A DNA stretch of 50,016 bases from Bradyrhizobium sp. 132 (GCF_023074185.1 NZ_JADPKY010000060.1:1-50016), one strand, 5' to 3'. Shown: positions 28,286-37,649, counted from the first letter of the stretch. Notes: generated by a model not told the origin, from the sequence alone. Translations and numbers: made by a program.

Positions 28286-28640
28286 TTTGTGCTCCGGAAT
28301 TTCGGGCATGCCCGTCAGTTCTCGCAGGAGGGCATTGCCAGAAATCAATAGTCCATCACATTATTCGATGATCGTAGCCGGGTTACTAGATACCAACTGC
28401 AGGTCGCGCGCGAAAGCGATTTCGCTCAGACGCGGTGCAATCCGTGCGAACGAGCTCACTTCTAGGTGCGCACATTGGTTTCCAAAGGCGCGACGAAATC
28501 GTGCCGTTAAATCGGCTGGCGTGATCGCTCTTTGCGCGGTCCCCCTTCTGGAGGAGAGGGGCGTTTACGGCAATTGGCGAACAGCAAAAACTGCGCCCGA
28601 GCAGAGCTCAGACGCAATGACGCCGTCTTGGACAAGAGAT
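28286..28640. other. Gap between the LysR and phosphonopyruvate hydrolase genes
   Basis: About 355 bases on the shared minus-strand path between the two genes. It may hold the LysR promoter. No further gene or hairpin stands out. Confidence 0.4.
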
Positions 28641-29513
28641 CTAGCGAAGGAAGCGAGCTTCGGCCGCCTTGACGCTATCCAAGTTCTGGAGGTCGAAAAT
28701 CTCCTCGACCGGCAGAATATCCTTGTGGACGTTCTGGACGCCGCCATCGGCAATGATTCGGCGGAAGGTCTCTCTCATCGCAGTTGCAGCAGCGCGGATA
28801 CCGTAATTGCCGTAGATCATTACGCGGATATTCCCGAGTGCTTTGACCCGCTCGGCGTCCAGATCCGGGTAGGCGTTCGGCACGATCGCTAGCGGCACCG
28901 ATCCGCCCCAGGCGCGCGAAAAGCTTTCGATCTCTGATGCATCCTTCTTTTTCGAATGGATTAGCACCATTTCGGCGCCGGCCTCTTCGTAAGCTTTTGC
29001 TCGGTGCAGAGCTTCCGTTTCGCCAAGACCCGCAATCAGGGCTTCGGTGCGGGCGATTACGAGAAAATGTGGGTCTCGTCTTGTCGCAACAGCGGCCTCG
29101 ATCTTGCCCTGGAACTCCTCCACGCGAGGCAGTTCCTGGCGTCCGCCAGCCATAAGGCTCGTCACCTTCGGAAAGGTTTTGTCTTCGATCACCACAGCGC
29201 TGGCGCCAGCTCGCTCGTATTCGTGAACGGCGTGGATCACGTTGATTGCATTGCCATAACCGGTGTCAATGTCAGCGATGATCGGCAGCGTCGTGCGTCC
29301 GGCGATCGAGCGCAGCATGTCGAGATGCTGGGTCATCGAGATCAGGCTCATATCGGGCAGACCGTAAAGCGCGGAGAGTTCGAAGCCCGATGCCCACAAA
29401 GCATCGAAGCCGGCCTCTTCGGCCAGCAGAGCCGAAAGTGGGCTATGGGCGGCCATGACATGGATGAGACTGGTTTCGTCCAGGCGAGTACGAAGGCGTT
29501 TGACGGAGGACAT
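28641..29513 (-). CDS. pphA: Phosphonopyruvate hydrolase (PEP mutase/isocitrate lyase superfamily)
   Basis: A 290-residue enzyme from ATG 29513, preceded by AAGAAGGA; the frame stays open to 29606. It contains the superfamily's IIADIDTGYGNAINVIHAV and the loop EDKTFPKVTSLMAGGRQELP followed by RVEEFQGKIEAAVA. The EDKTFPK-x-TS-GRQEL-EEFQGKI pattern, the ending KAAEARFLR and the exact length match the Variovorax phosphonopyruvate hydrolase as I remember it, rather than PEP mutase (EDK-x-FPK-x-NS) or isocitrate/methylisocitrate lyases (KKCGH). It would split phosphonopyruvate into pyruvate and phosphate in the cytoplasm. No phosphonoalanine aminotransferase (PalA) is seen in the window. A phosphonate or oxaloacetate-type hydrolase of the same clan is the alternative. 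Confidence 0.8.
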   Translation of the reverse strand: MSSVKRLRTRLDETSLIHVMAAHSPLSALLAEEAGFDALWASGFELSALYGLPDMSLISMTQHLDMLRSIAGRTTLPIIADIDTGYGNAINVIHAVHEYERAGASAVVIEDKTFPKVTSLMAGGRQELPRVEEFQGKIEAAVATRRDPHFLVIARTEALIAGLGETEALHRAKAYEEAGAEMVLIHSKKKDASEIESFSRAWGGSVPLAIVPNAYPDLDAERVKALGNIRVMIYGNYGIRAAATAMRETFRRIIADGGVQNVHKDILPVEEIFDLQNLDSVKAAEARFLR

Positions 29514-30178
29514 CGGAAAATCCTTCTTTCGCGGATACGGCTCGCCATCACTGAGCGGGGTCACGTCGGCACCCTGATCGCGCAATTGGGCCGCGCCAGC
29601 GGTCATGATCTTAGCTTCTTGAGGGGACGGACGACATCTGAGTCGGTCTTAAACGAGAGACAAGAGTCAGCGCCTAAGTGAAAAGCGGAAATCTTGCCTG
29701 TTTCTAATTGCTCTTAAGCGGGCCAACCAATGGTGTGATCGCATTCTTGCGATCTAATGATCAACCATCTCGATGCTGGCGTCGTGTCTCGTTGCACCTC
29801 AGAGCTGGTCAAGAAGCTAGGGGGGACATCGTTTCCGCGCGACACTTGATCACTCGAGACCCATGTTGGTTGCGCTAACAGTGAGAGCGCTGATGACGCT
29901 TCAGTTGGGCAGCGTCCTCAGCCCAACGGGGAGCGAGCCAGTTCCGAGGAGGCACCTTTCTCTGCCCGGAAGCCTCATGTCATCTCATCTGCGCACGTGA
30001 ACATCGACTTACTCGATGAATGTCATCGCAGCGTAGTATTTCGCGGCTCTAACGTGGACATGTTTGGCAAGCACGAGATCAGCGATCTTAGTTTTCGGCC
30101 TCTGCGAGGATCTGCTGATCACCGCAAGGTCAAGGTTATGCGTTCCGTACTGATTGAAGCGAATTCCGGGAGACGGTG
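29514..30178. promoter_or_regulatory. Divergent control region between pphA and the ABC operon
   Basis: About 660 bases that must hold promoters for both directions. A perfect inverted repeat GATCGCA-TTCT-TGCGATC lies at 29737-29754, of the size of a LysR-type operator core. There is no credible gene. A 60-residue open frame at 29997-30179 lacks features of a real protein. Confidence 0.4.
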
Positions 30179-31759
30179 ATGACCCGCAGCCATCTGACAC
30201 GGCGAGAGGCTTTGACTGGTGCGGTCGCAGCAGGCTTGTTGCCGACCGCGAGCACCGCCTGGGCTGAGAGCGCCGGCAAGAAACCGGCCCGGCGGCGATT
30301 AAGAGTTGGCATGTCCGGCTTTCCCCGCACGTTTGACCCAGTCATCGCAACCGACACCGCCATTCGGCGGATCATGCCACAGCTGTTTGATAGCCTCATT
30401 GGCTTTGACCACGCCAATGGGATGGCGCTGCGGCCGGCATTGGCCGAACGTTGGGAGCGAGTCGATGCGCAGTCGCTGCGGCTGTTCCTGCGCAAAGGCG
30501 TGGCGTTCCATGACGGAAGCCCGCTGACTGCCGAAGATGTCGCCTTTAGCCTGGGGCCCGACCACCTGTTGGGACCGGGCCGCAGCGGAATGTCCGATGC
30601 GCTGCAGTCGCTGGACCGGATCGACAAAGTGGATATCGTCGATCCCTATACGGTCATTGTCCACGCCAAAGGGAACGACGCACTGCTTGAGCAGCGTCTG
30701 GCTTCCTGGGGAGCGGAGATCGCCTGTAAGCGCGCGTTCACCGCCGCGGGCTCGTGGGAGCGCTGGACGGCAGCTCCTGTAGGGAGCGGCCCGTACAAGC
30801 TCGTCAATCACAAGCTCGACATCCATGTCACGTTGACTGCGCACGATGCATATTGGGGCGGACGGCCACCATTTGAGGGCGTCGAATATCGCATTATCCC
30901 CGAGCTTTCCGCGCGCGTGAACGGCCTTCTTGCCAACGAGCTCGACCTCATCACTGACATCCCACCGGATCAATTCGAGCGTATCGAGAAGCGCGCCGAT
31001 CTCCAGATCTCGGGCGGGCCAGTACAGAATATCCGCTCGCTCGTGCTCGACCAGAACGATCCAGTGCTGAAAGATGTGCGGATCCGCCGTGCGATGAGCC
31101 TTGCGCTCGATCGCAAGCTCTTGATCGAGAGCCTGTGGGCGAACCGTCTGCCGATTCCGAATGGCTATCAACTCGCGAGTTATGGCCAGGGCTACATCGA
31201 GGATTTCCCCGCGCTGGTTTATGATCCCGATAAGGCCAAGGAGCTGGTCGCCGCGGCGGGCTATAAAGGAGAGCAGATCATTTATCGGCTCCTCAACAAC
31301 TACTACCCCAATCAGATCTCTGGCGCGCAAACCATGATCGAGATGTGGCGTGCAGTCGGCCTGAACGTCAAAATCGAGATGATGGAAAATTTCGCGCAAG
31401 TTCAGCGCCAGCCGGTGCGGGCGATCTTCGACACTTCCAACACGGCGTTGTTTCTGGATCATCTCGGCCATCCCTGGCGTGAATACGGCCCCAGCGGCAC
31501 CCTGCCGAAGTCGGTTGGGGTCTGGAAAAACGAGGAGTATTTCGCCTTGGGCGCGCAGCTCCAGGAGACCGCTCAGCCCGAGCAGCGCCGTTCAATCGTC
31601 CGCCGCATGCTCGAGATCATCAATGAGGTCGATCCGCCCTGTGTGATTTTGCATGTGTCGGGCCAGTTCTATGGCAAGCGGCGCGACGTACCCTGGTTGC
31701 CGGGGCTGACGCTCGATCTCAATTTCGGCCCATTCAACAGCGCGTTGATCCGGACCTGA
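30179..31759 (+). CDS. ABC transporter substrate-binding protein, dipeptide/oligopeptide (SBP_bac_5) type
   Basis: A 526-residue periplasmic binding protein. It carries a twin-arginine signal (SHLTRREALTGAVAAGLLPT, ending STAWAES), so it is probably exported folded by Tat. Family motifs: FDPVIATDTAIRRIMPQLFD, LRKGVAFHDGSPLTAEDVAF, VGSGPYKL, and RRAMSLALDRKLLIESLW. ATG 30179 has GGGAGA upstream; GTG 30176 is in frame. It opens an operon with two ATPases, two permeases and a hydrolase. The ligand cannot be read from sequence; the linked phosphatase-superfamily enzyme and phosphonopyruvate hydrolase suggest a phosphorus-containing compound. Confidence 0.93.
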   Translation: MTRSHLTRREALTGAVAAGLLPTASTAWAESAGKKPARRRLRVGMSGFPRTFDPVIATDTAIRRIMPQLFDSLIGFDHANGMALRPALAERWERVDAQSLRLFLRKGVAFHDGSPLTAEDVAFSLGPDHLLGPGRSGMSDALQSLDRIDKVDIVDPYTVIVHAKGNDALLEQRLASWGAEIACKRAFTAAGSWERWTAAPVGSGPYKLVNHKLDIHVTLTAHDAYWGGRPPFEGVEYRIIPELSARVNGLLANELDLITDIPPDQFERIEKRADLQISGGPVQNIRSLVLDQNDPVLKDVRIRRAMSLALDRKLLIESLWANRLPIPNGYQLASYGQGYIEDFPALVYDPDKAKELVAAAGYKGEQIIYRLLNNYYPNQISGAQTMIEMWRAVGLNVKIEMMENFAQVQRQPVRAIFDTSNTALFLDHLGHPWREYGPSGTLPKSVGVWKNEEYFALGAQLQETAQPEQRRSIVRRMLEIINEVDPPCVILHVSGQFYGKRRDVPWLPGLTLDLNFGPFNSALIRT

Positions 31760-31860
31760 CTCAGGATGACGGACGCGTTCCTGCAATTGCGCGCAGCTCC
31801 ACCTCGTGGGCTGCCCCGTTTCTACAGTCCCTGCGATGCCGCTCGCGTGGAGCAGCCGCG

Positions 31861-32874
31861 ATGACGCTGGCAGGACAGGCAGATCAGATGACACCACTTC
31901 TCGAGATTACCGGGTTGCAGGTTGCTTTCGACGAGGCGCCGGTGCTGTGGGGAATCAATCTTAGCCTCAGCCGTGGCGAAGCGCTCGGCATGGTCGGCGA
32001 AAGTGGTTGCGGAAAGTCGGTGACATGGCTTGCGGCGCTTGGCCTCTTGGGGTCGCGCGCCCGGACGGCAGGCAGCGTACGCTTTGCTGGCCAAGAGCTT
32101 CTCCATGCTCCCGCCCGTCATCTGGAACATGTACGTGGTCGCCGAATTGCAATGATCTTTCAGGATCCGACCAGCGCGCTCAATCCCGTGCGTACCGTGG
32201 GCGACCAGATCGGCGAATCTCTGCAACTCCATCGTGGAATGGACAGGCGCAGCGCGCTGAGCGAAGCGCGTCGTCTGCTGGATCAGGTCGGCATTCCCGA
32301 TGCGACGAGACGGCTTGGCGCCTATCCGCACGAGTTTTCCGGTGGGCAGAATCAGCGGGTCATGATTGCCATGGCGCTTGCGGGACAGCCCGACGTCCTC
32401 ATCGCCGATGAACCCACCACCGCTTTGGACGTCACTATTCAGGCGCAGATCCTTGAGCTTCTGCAAGAGATTCAACGCGAAAGAGGCATGGCGCTGGTCC
32501 TGATCTCCCATGATCTGGGCGTTGTCGCCGAGATCTGCGAGCGCGTGCTGGTCCTTTATGCCGGGCACATCATTGAAGAAGCACCCGCCGTGCGTCTGTT
32601 CGACCATCCCACTCATCCATATACACGCGGGCTTGTTGGGGCCCTCCCGAATCTGGACGGGCCTCGGCGGCGCCTCGCCGCCATTCCCGGTGTTGTTCCG
32701 AGCCCGGCGGACCTCCCGCCAGGATGTCCCTTCGCGCCACGCTGCGACCTGCGCACGGACCGGTGTGGTGAATGCACTGTCGAATTGACTTCTGTGGACG
32801 ATAATGCCGACCACAGAATTGCCTGCCTGCATGTCACCGGCCAGCGGTGCAACGATGAGACCGTCGCCGCATGA
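31861..32874 (+). CDS. Oligopeptide-type ABC transporter ATPase (DppD-like)
   Basis: A 337-residue ATP-binding subunit. Walker A MVGESGCGKSVTW, signature FSGGQNQRVMIAMALAG, Walker B VLIADEPTTALDVT and the switch histidine region ISHDLGVV are all present. The C-terminal oligopeptide-transporter extension has the cysteine motif CPFAPRCDLRTDRCGEC, which in this family can hold an iron-sulfur cluster. It begins about 100 bases after the binding protein; an upstream ATG choice is not needed. The stop overlaps the start of the next ATPase by four bases (ATGA). The two ATPases should form the heterodimer that drives the permease pair. Confidence 0.93.
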   Translation: MTLAGQADQMTPLLEITGLQVAFDEAPVLWGINLSLSRGEALGMVGESGCGKSVTWLAALGLLGSRARTAGSVRFAGQELLHAPARHLEHVRGRRIAMIFQDPTSALNPVRTVGDQIGESLQLHRGMDRRSALSEARRLLDQVGIPDATRRLGAYPHEFSGGQNQRVMIAMALAGQPDVLIADEPTTALDVTIQAQILELLQEIQRERGMALVLISHDLGVVAEICERVLVLYAGHIIEEAPAVRLFDHPTHPYTRGLVGALPNLDGPRRRLAAIPGVVPSPADLPPGCPFAPRCDLRTDRCGECTVELTSVDDNADHRIACLHVTGQRCNDETVAA

Positions 32875-33869
32875 CGATGACCGTCGCACCGCTTCTCCAA
32901 GCCGATGGGCTTGTCCGACGATATCCCTTGCGCCAGGGCCTGTTCCGGGGTCACTCGACGGTCCACGCCGTCAATGGACTCTCGCTGTCTCTGGCCAGCG
33001 GTGAGACGCTCGGACTTGTCGGCGAATCGGGCTGCGGAAAGTCCACCACGGGCCGGCTTCTCATTGGTCTGGAACGACCGGATGCGGGCACCGTCAGCTT
33101 CGGCGGAGAAGAGTTGCCGCCGATAGGCGATATCCGTTGGCGGCATCTCAGGATGCGAATCCAAATGGTATTTCAGGACCCGCTGGGGGCGCTCGACCGC
33201 CGGTTGACGATCGGGGCGCAAATCGCAGAACCGCTCGAAATTCATCGGATCGGCAGCAAGTCGGAAAGAGCGCACCTGATCAATACGCTCCTCGCTGATG
33301 TTGGGCTCAGAACCGATCACGGCGCGCGCTATCCTCATGAACTCTCAGGCGGCCAACGCCAGCGTGCGGTGTTGGCACGGGCACTCGCGACCGATCCGGA
33401 CCTCATCGTCTGCGACGAGCCGGGGTCCGCGCTCGACGTCTCGATCCAGGCCCAAGTCGTCAATCTACTCCGTGACCTGCAGGAGCGGCGGCGCATGGCG
33501 ATGATCTTCATCAGCCATGATTTGCGCGTCGTTCGGCAGATCAGTGATCGTATCGCCGTGATGTATCTCGGCTCGATCGTCGAAGAAGGCTCGCCCGATG
33601 CAGTTCTGCGCGCCCCCTTGCATCCGTATTCAAAAGCGCTGGTTTCTGCCGTACCCAGGCCTGGACGGCGTAGCGAGCGGACGATCCTGCAAGGTGATCC
33701 GCCCAATCCATCGGCGCGGCCCGCCGGCTGCGCCTTCCATCCACGTTGTCCGGCGGCTCTTCCGGCCTGCGCACGGATTGTGCCCGAGCTCACATCCGTA
33801 GGCGCAGGACGCAGGGTCGCTTGCCATTTGATCAACAGGGATGGTCTCCAAGTTGGGAGCGTCGCCTGA
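32871..33869 (+). CDS. Oligopeptide-type ABC transporter ATPase (DppF-like)
   Basis: A 332-residue second ATPase. It shows Walker A LVGESGCGKSTTGRLL, the Q-loop region RIQMVFQDPLGALD, signature LSGGQRQRAVLARALA, Walker B LIVCDEPGSALDVS and FISHDLRVV. Position 4 after the Walker B aspartate-glutamate pair is G-S in place of the usual T-S, a minor change. The C-terminal cysteine extension (CAFHPRCPAALPAC) is intact. It starts within the stop of the preceding ATPase gene and its own stop overlaps the permease ATG by one base (TGATG), so translation is coupled along the operon. Confidence 0.93.
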   Translation: MTMTVAPLLQADGLVRRYPLRQGLFRGHSTVHAVNGLSLSLASGETLGLVGESGCGKSTTGRLLIGLERPDAGTVSFGGEELPPIGDIRWRHLRMRIQMVFQDPLGALDRRLTIGAQIAEPLEIHRIGSKSERAHLINTLLADVGLRTDHGARYPHELSGGQRQRAVLARALATDPDLIVCDEPGSALDVSIQAQVVNLLRDLQERRRMAMIFISHDLRVVRQISDRIAVMYLGSIVEEGSPDAVLRAPLHPYSKALVSAVPRPGRRSERTILQGDPPNPSARPAGCAFHPRCPAALPACARIVPELTSVGAGRRVACHLINRDGLQVGSVA

Positions 33870-34804
33870 TGACCCGCTTCATCATGACTCGGGTGGCTCG
33901 CGCCGTGCTCACCATAGCGATGGTAGTCACATTCGCCTTCGTGGTTCTGCGAGCCTCTGGCGATCCCGCTCGCGCGATGCTGTCGCCTGAAACGTCGGCC
34001 GATGCGGTCGAGGCCTTTCGCAAGGCTTGGGGGCTCGATGCACCACTCTGGGTCCAATACGTAAAATATCTTCTTGCGGTCGTCCACGGAGATCTCGGCC
34101 AATCCATGCGGGACGGGCGTACTGCCGCCACGGTTGTTGCCGAACGCATCCCGGTCACGCTGATGCTCACTGCTCCGGCACTCGCCCTCAATCTTCTCCT
34201 AGGCATTCCGGCCGGCATCTATGCAGCCCTCAAGCGCGACAGTTTCACTGACCGTCTGGTGATGATGGTGACGGTAGCGGGCTTCACCGTGCCTTCATTC
34301 GTGCTCGGGCTCGTACTCGTGCTCGCCTTTGCGGTCGAGCTTCCCTGGTTTCCTTCAGGGGGCGCCGGCAGCGTGCGCCATATGGTCCTGCCGGTGGTCA
34401 CGCTTGGCCTTGGCGGCGCGGCCGTTCTGGCTCGTTTCACCCGCAGCGCCATGCTCGAGGTGCTCGGGCAAGCCTATATCCGCACGGCGAGTGCCAAGGG
34501 TGTGCCATGGCGCAGAGTCGTGACGGGTCATGCCCTGCCCAATGCCGCCATACCAGTGTTGACCATCGTGGGTTTGATGGTAGGCAACTTAATCGCGGGG
34601 ACGGTGCTCGTCGAAAGCGTCTTTTCCTGGCCGGGAATCGGCAGTCTGCTCGTCGTCTCCGTCGTAAGTCGCGATCTGGCTGTGGTCCAATGCATCTTGC
34701 TGCTGGTGGCAGCCGCCATGATCGCGACGAACCTCGCAGTCGATCTCCTTTACGGTATGTTCGATCCGCGTCTGCGCGATACGCGCTCTGCTGGAGGAGC
34801 GTAG
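33869..34804 (+). CDS. Dipeptide-type ABC transporter permease (DppB-like)
   Basis: A 311-residue integral membrane protein. I start it at ATG 33869, in the stop of the previous gene; the frame extends upstream but inside the ATPase coding sequence. The usual N-terminal helix (VARAVLTIAMVVTFAFVVLR), the periplasmic loop with GDPARAMLSPETS, and five further hydrophobic segments fit a six-helix DppB subunit. The EAA loop that contacts the ATPase is YIRTASAKGVPWRRVVTGHA. It ends directly before the next permease ATG. It forms the channel with that protein. Confidence 0.92.
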   Translation: MTRFIMTRVARAVLTIAMVVTFAFVVLRASGDPARAMLSPETSADAVEAFRKAWGLDAPLWVQYVKYLLAVVHGDLGQSMRDGRTAATVVAERIPVTLMLTAPALALNLLLGIPAGIYAALKRDSFTDRLVMMVTVAGFTVPSFVLGLVLVLAFAVELPWFPSGGAGSVRHMVLPVVTLGLGGAAVLARFTRSAMLEVLGQAYIRTASAKGVPWRRVVTGHALPNAAIPVLTIVGLMVGNLIAGTVLVESVFSWPGIGSLLVVSVVSRDLAVVQCILLLVAAAMIATNLAVDLLYGMFDPRLRDTRSAGGA

Positions 34805-35686
34805 ATGGCGGAAATGTCTGCCGGACAGATGTCGTTTGCTCACGTTAAGAAGAAGAGAGTACTTCGTTGGCGCAATGTTGCTGTGCAAGGCGCCATCGCT
34901 TGGCTCGCGCTCATGCTCGTGATCGCGATCCTAGCAGATCGTCTCGCTCCCTATGATTATGCCGCACTTGATCTTCGGCATCGTCTCGCTGCGCCTATTG
35001 GCTTCGGGGGGCACGTATCGCATCTGTTCGGCACCGACGAGCTTGGCAGGGACCTGCTGGCTCGCTTACTGATATCGATCCGGATGAGCCTTTTCATTGC
35101 TTTTGGAGCCACGTTGATAGGCGCATGCCTGGGTACCACGCTCGGCTTTCTCGCCGCCCATTTCCGCGGCTGGGTCGAACAGGTCATCCTCGCATGTGTC
35201 GATTTCCAGGCCAGCATGCCATTTCTCGTTCTGGCGCTCGCCGTACTTGCATTTGTCGGTAACTCTCTGCTGCTCTTCGTGGCCCTCCTTGGCCTTCATG
35301 GCTGGGAGCGCTACGCGCGCGTCACGCGCGCGCTCGCGATGAGCGCGAACACGCAAGGCTATGTGGTCGCCGTACGCCAGCTGGGCGCAGGACCTTGCCG
35401 CCTTTACCTGCGCCACATCCTACCGAACATCGCCTCAACCCTGATCGTCACCATGACGCTCGCCTTTCCGGATATTATTCTGCTCGAGAGTGGTCTGAGC
35501 TTCCTTGGTCTGGGCGTGCAGCCCCCGCTCACCTCCCTCGGCAATATGGTCGGCTATGGTCGTGACTATCTGACCCGCGCGCCCTGGATACTCGTGCCCT
35601 CTTCGCTGATCATCTCGCTCACCACACTGTCCATCTCGCTGGTGGGGGACTGGCTGCGCGACCGCATGGACAAGACATTATCGTGA
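34805..35686 (+). CDS. Dipeptide-type ABC transporter permease (DppC-like)
   Basis: A 293-residue membrane protein with the N-terminal OppC/DppC helix (AIAWLALMLVIAILADRLAP), the periplasmic motif HLFGTDELGRDLLARLL and a six-helix core. The EAA loop is GYVVAVRQLGAGPCRLYLRH and the end motif is LSISLVGDWLRDRMD. It abuts the previous gene and overlaps the next one by four bases (GTGA). With the DppB-like subunit it should form the inner-membrane translocation pathway. Confidence 0.92.
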   Translation: MAEMSAGQMSFAHVKKKRVLRWRNVAVQGAIAWLALMLVIAILADRLAPYDYAALDLRHRLAAPIGFGGHVSHLFGTDELGRDLLARLLISIRMSLFIAFGATLIGACLGTTLGFLAAHFRGWVEQVILACVDFQASMPFLVLALAVLAFVGNSLLLFVALLGLHGWERYARVTRALAMSANTQGYVVAVRQLGAGPCRLYLRHILPNIASTLIVTMTLAFPDIILLESGLSFLGLGVQPPLTSLGNMVGYGRDYLTRAPWILVPSSLIISLTTLSISLVGDWLRDRMDKTLS

Positions 35687-37188
35687 AGGCCTCTGTGACT
35701 CACCCTGCAACCCGCCGCGTCATCCTTGTAAGTTTCGATGGGCTTCGTCCCGATCTTATTAATGCTACAGCGACTCCTCATCTTCATAGGCTGCAGTGGC
35801 AGGGCGTGACCCTCGCCCGGAATGTCACCGTCTATCCGAGCGAAACGCGGGCGGCGATGCCTAGCCTTGTTACCGGCGCATCACCCGGGCGCCATGGCAT
35901 GGTCGGGAACCAATACCTCGACCGGGCAGCGGAGCCGTCACGCTACGTCGACACGGCGGATGATCAACTGGTCGAAACCCTGGATACGTTGAGCGGCGGG
36001 CGTCTCATGGGCGTGCCATCGCTCGGCGAGGTTCTTGCCGCCCAGGGCAAGATGCTCGCGGTGCTCGCGTCGAATTCTGCCGGGACAACCCGCTTGTTCA
36101 ACCACAAGGCGCGCACGTTCGGTCATCCCACAATCTCGGGGCACTTCGCGCGGCTCGCGACTTCCCGATCTCTTCTAGAGGCGCTGAATGCTCGGATCGG
36201 TCCGCCCCCGGCGCCCGCGCCTGCAGGAACGCCCGATGTCGCAGCGCAGAGCTATCTGACGGCGGCTTTGCTCGACATCGTCTGGCCACAGCTTCGGCCG
36301 GACGTCACCATTCTCTCCTTTGGCGAACCGGACGCTTCGTCTCATTACTGCGGCACGGCAGAGGTACGGACGTTGGAAGCGCTCGCCTGGGCCGATCAGC
36401 AATTCGGTCGTGTTCTGGACTGGTGGGAGGCTGAAGGCCGGCGGCAGGACGTCCACATCATTGCCGTCTCCGATCATGGACACGTGAGCGTCCATGCGAA
36501 GGCTGACGTTCACCAAGTGCTCAGAGATGCCGGATTCCGTTGCGGCTCGGCGCCTGGGCAAGACGTAGATGCGATTCTCGTTCCCGGGCAGGTGGGGGCC
36601 ATTTATCTGGCAGACCCCTCGGAGCTGAACATCCGGCGAGCCGTCGCAGCAATGACCAAGGCGCCGTGGTGCGGACCTATCTTCACCGCTGGACGAAATG
36701 ACATCGAGGGCATCGCGCCGGGCAGTTTTGCGCGCCAACTTGTGATGGCAGATCATGCCCGATCCAGCGACATCCTGTTCTCCTATCGTGCCGATAGTGA
36801 AGTCGATCCATTCGGCCTCATGGGCCGAACCTGGAGCAACGACGCGCCGATCGGACTGGGAGTACATGGCGGCTTGCATCCTAAAGAGATGGCGGCAGTC
36901 GGTATTCTCGCCGGGAATGCCTTCCGCTCGGGCAGCCTTTCAGAAGTTCCGTCGGGAATCTGCGACATCGCGCCGACCATTCTGCATCTCCTGGGAATTG
37001 TCGCCCCTAGCCAAATGGATGGGCGCGTCCTCAACGAGACGTTTGCGACATTGCCCCAGGCTGCACCCGCGTCGGTCGTAGAGACCGTCTGCGAGGCAAG
37101 CTCCTCCACTTACCACCAGGTCTTGCGCCGCATACAGGTAGGAGCCGCAGCCTATATCGAAGGCGGCTTTGCAGAGAACGCCGCGTGA
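35683..37188 (+). CDS. Alkaline-phosphatase-superfamily hydrolase (nucleotide pyrophosphatase/phosphodiesterase type)
   Basis: A 501-residue two-zinc hydrolase. All expected metal ligands and the nucleophile can be placed: D19 (VSFDGLRPD), T55 (YPSETRAAMPSLVTG, the nucleophile position), D217 and H221 (GEPDASSHYCG), D264 and H265 (VSDHGH), H395 (GVHGGLHP). There is no signal peptide, so it acts in the cytoplasm on what the transporter brings in. GTG 35683 overlaps the permease stop (GTGA). The family includes nucleotide phosphodiesterases, phosphonate monoester hydrolases and phosphonoacetate hydrolase. The latter activities would fit the neighbouring phosphonopyruvate hydrolase, but the substrate is not determined by the motifs I can see. 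Confidence 0.85.
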   Translation: MKASVTHPATRRVILVSFDGLRPDLINATATPHLHRLQWQGVTLARNVTVYPSETRAAMPSLVTGASPGRHGMVGNQYLDRAAEPSRYVDTADDQLVETLDTLSGGRLMGVPSLGEVLAAQGKMLAVLASNSAGTTRLFNHKARTFGHPTISGHFARLATSRSLLEALNARIGPPPAPAPAGTPDVAAQSYLTAALLDIVWPQLRPDVTILSFGEPDASSHYCGTAEVRTLEALAWADQQFGRVLDWWEAEGRRQDVHIIAVSDHGHVSVHAKADVHQVLRDAGFRCGSAPGQDVDAILVPGQVGAIYLADPSELNIRRAVAAMTKAPWCGPIFTAGRNDIEGIAPGSFARQLVMADHARSSDILFSYRADSEVDPFGLMGRTWSNDAPIGLGVHGGLHPKEMAAVGILAGNAFRSGSLSEVPSGICDIAPTILHLLGIVAPSQMDGRVLNETFATLPQAAPASVVETVCEASSSTYHQVLRRIQVGAAAYIEGGFAENAA

Positions 37189-37448
37189 ACCTGGTGGCTT
37201 TCGCATGCGGGAGCGGGACCGGCAGCTCCTCGAGCGCCGGGATGCTGTCCCGCAGCTCGTCCGGAAGCCGCGCCATCTCCAAGCAAGCGCGTCTGGCCAG
37301 AGCGCGAGCTAAGCGGGCCGAGGAGTATCAGGAACTCCTCCGTAGCCGTTTTGCCCGGAGCCGGTACGACAGTGCTCTCCGGGTCGATCTTGCCAACTAC
37401 GAACGATGGCTGCCGAAGCATCTGAGAGAAGCTTTCAAGCACTACTAA
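37185..37448 (+). CDS. Small hypothetical protein
   Basis: An 87-residue frame that starts at a GTG overlapping the preceding stop (GTGA). The first 30 residues are Ser/Gly-rich and unconvincing. The rest (KQARLARARAKRAEEYQELL, SRYDSALRVDLANYERWLPK, HLREAFKHY) reads like a charged helical protein. An alternative frame from ATG 37205 begins MRERDRQLLERRDAV and may be the true N-terminus joined by a frameshift near 37250. Not recognised. Confidence 0.35.
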   Translation: MNLVAFACGSGTGSSSSAGMLSRSSSGSRAISKQARLARARAKRAEEYQELLRSRFARSRYDSALRVDLANYERWLPKHLREAFKHY

Positions 37449-37609
37449 GAAGGCGTCCGCCTGCGGGTGATGAAAACGACCAAGTCGACCTGGTGCCTTC
37501 GTTGGACGATCGACAGTTGGCAGATCTCATCTATCAATTGGATCGCGCGTGCGCGGAAAATGAAACCGATAGACAGGCGCTGGACCGGTGGTTCGATGGA
37601 GGCGGGTAG
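37406..37609 (+). CDS. Small hypothetical protein, possibly truncated
   Basis: A 67-residue frame whose second half (LVPSLDDRQLADLIYQLDRA, CAENETDRQALDRWFDGGG) looks like a real acidic helical protein. No clear ribosome binding site. It overlaps the previous frame. It could be a small partner of the nucleotidyltransferase gene that begins 150 bases downstream. Confidence 0.35.
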   Translation: MAAEASERSFQALLRRRPPAGDENDQVDLVPSLDDRQLADLIYQLDRACAENETDRQALDRWFDGGG

Positions 37610-37649
37610 CAAGGCGGATGGACGGCAGCCGAATGGAGACAAAGTTCCC

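Noticed and set aside
28641..29513. Assignment as methylisocitrate lyase or PEP mutase
   Set aside because: The lyase KKCGH motif is absent, and the loop reads EDKTFPKVTS with GRQEL and EEFQGKI, which fits phosphonopyruvate hydrolase better.
30299..31471. 390-codon minus-strand open frame opposite the substrate-binding protein
   Set aside because: Antisense shadow; the plus-strand protein has the full SBP_bac_5 motif set and a Tat signal.
31822..32889. 355-codon minus-strand open frame opposite the first ATPase
   Set aside because: Shadow of a gene with intact Walker and signature motifs.
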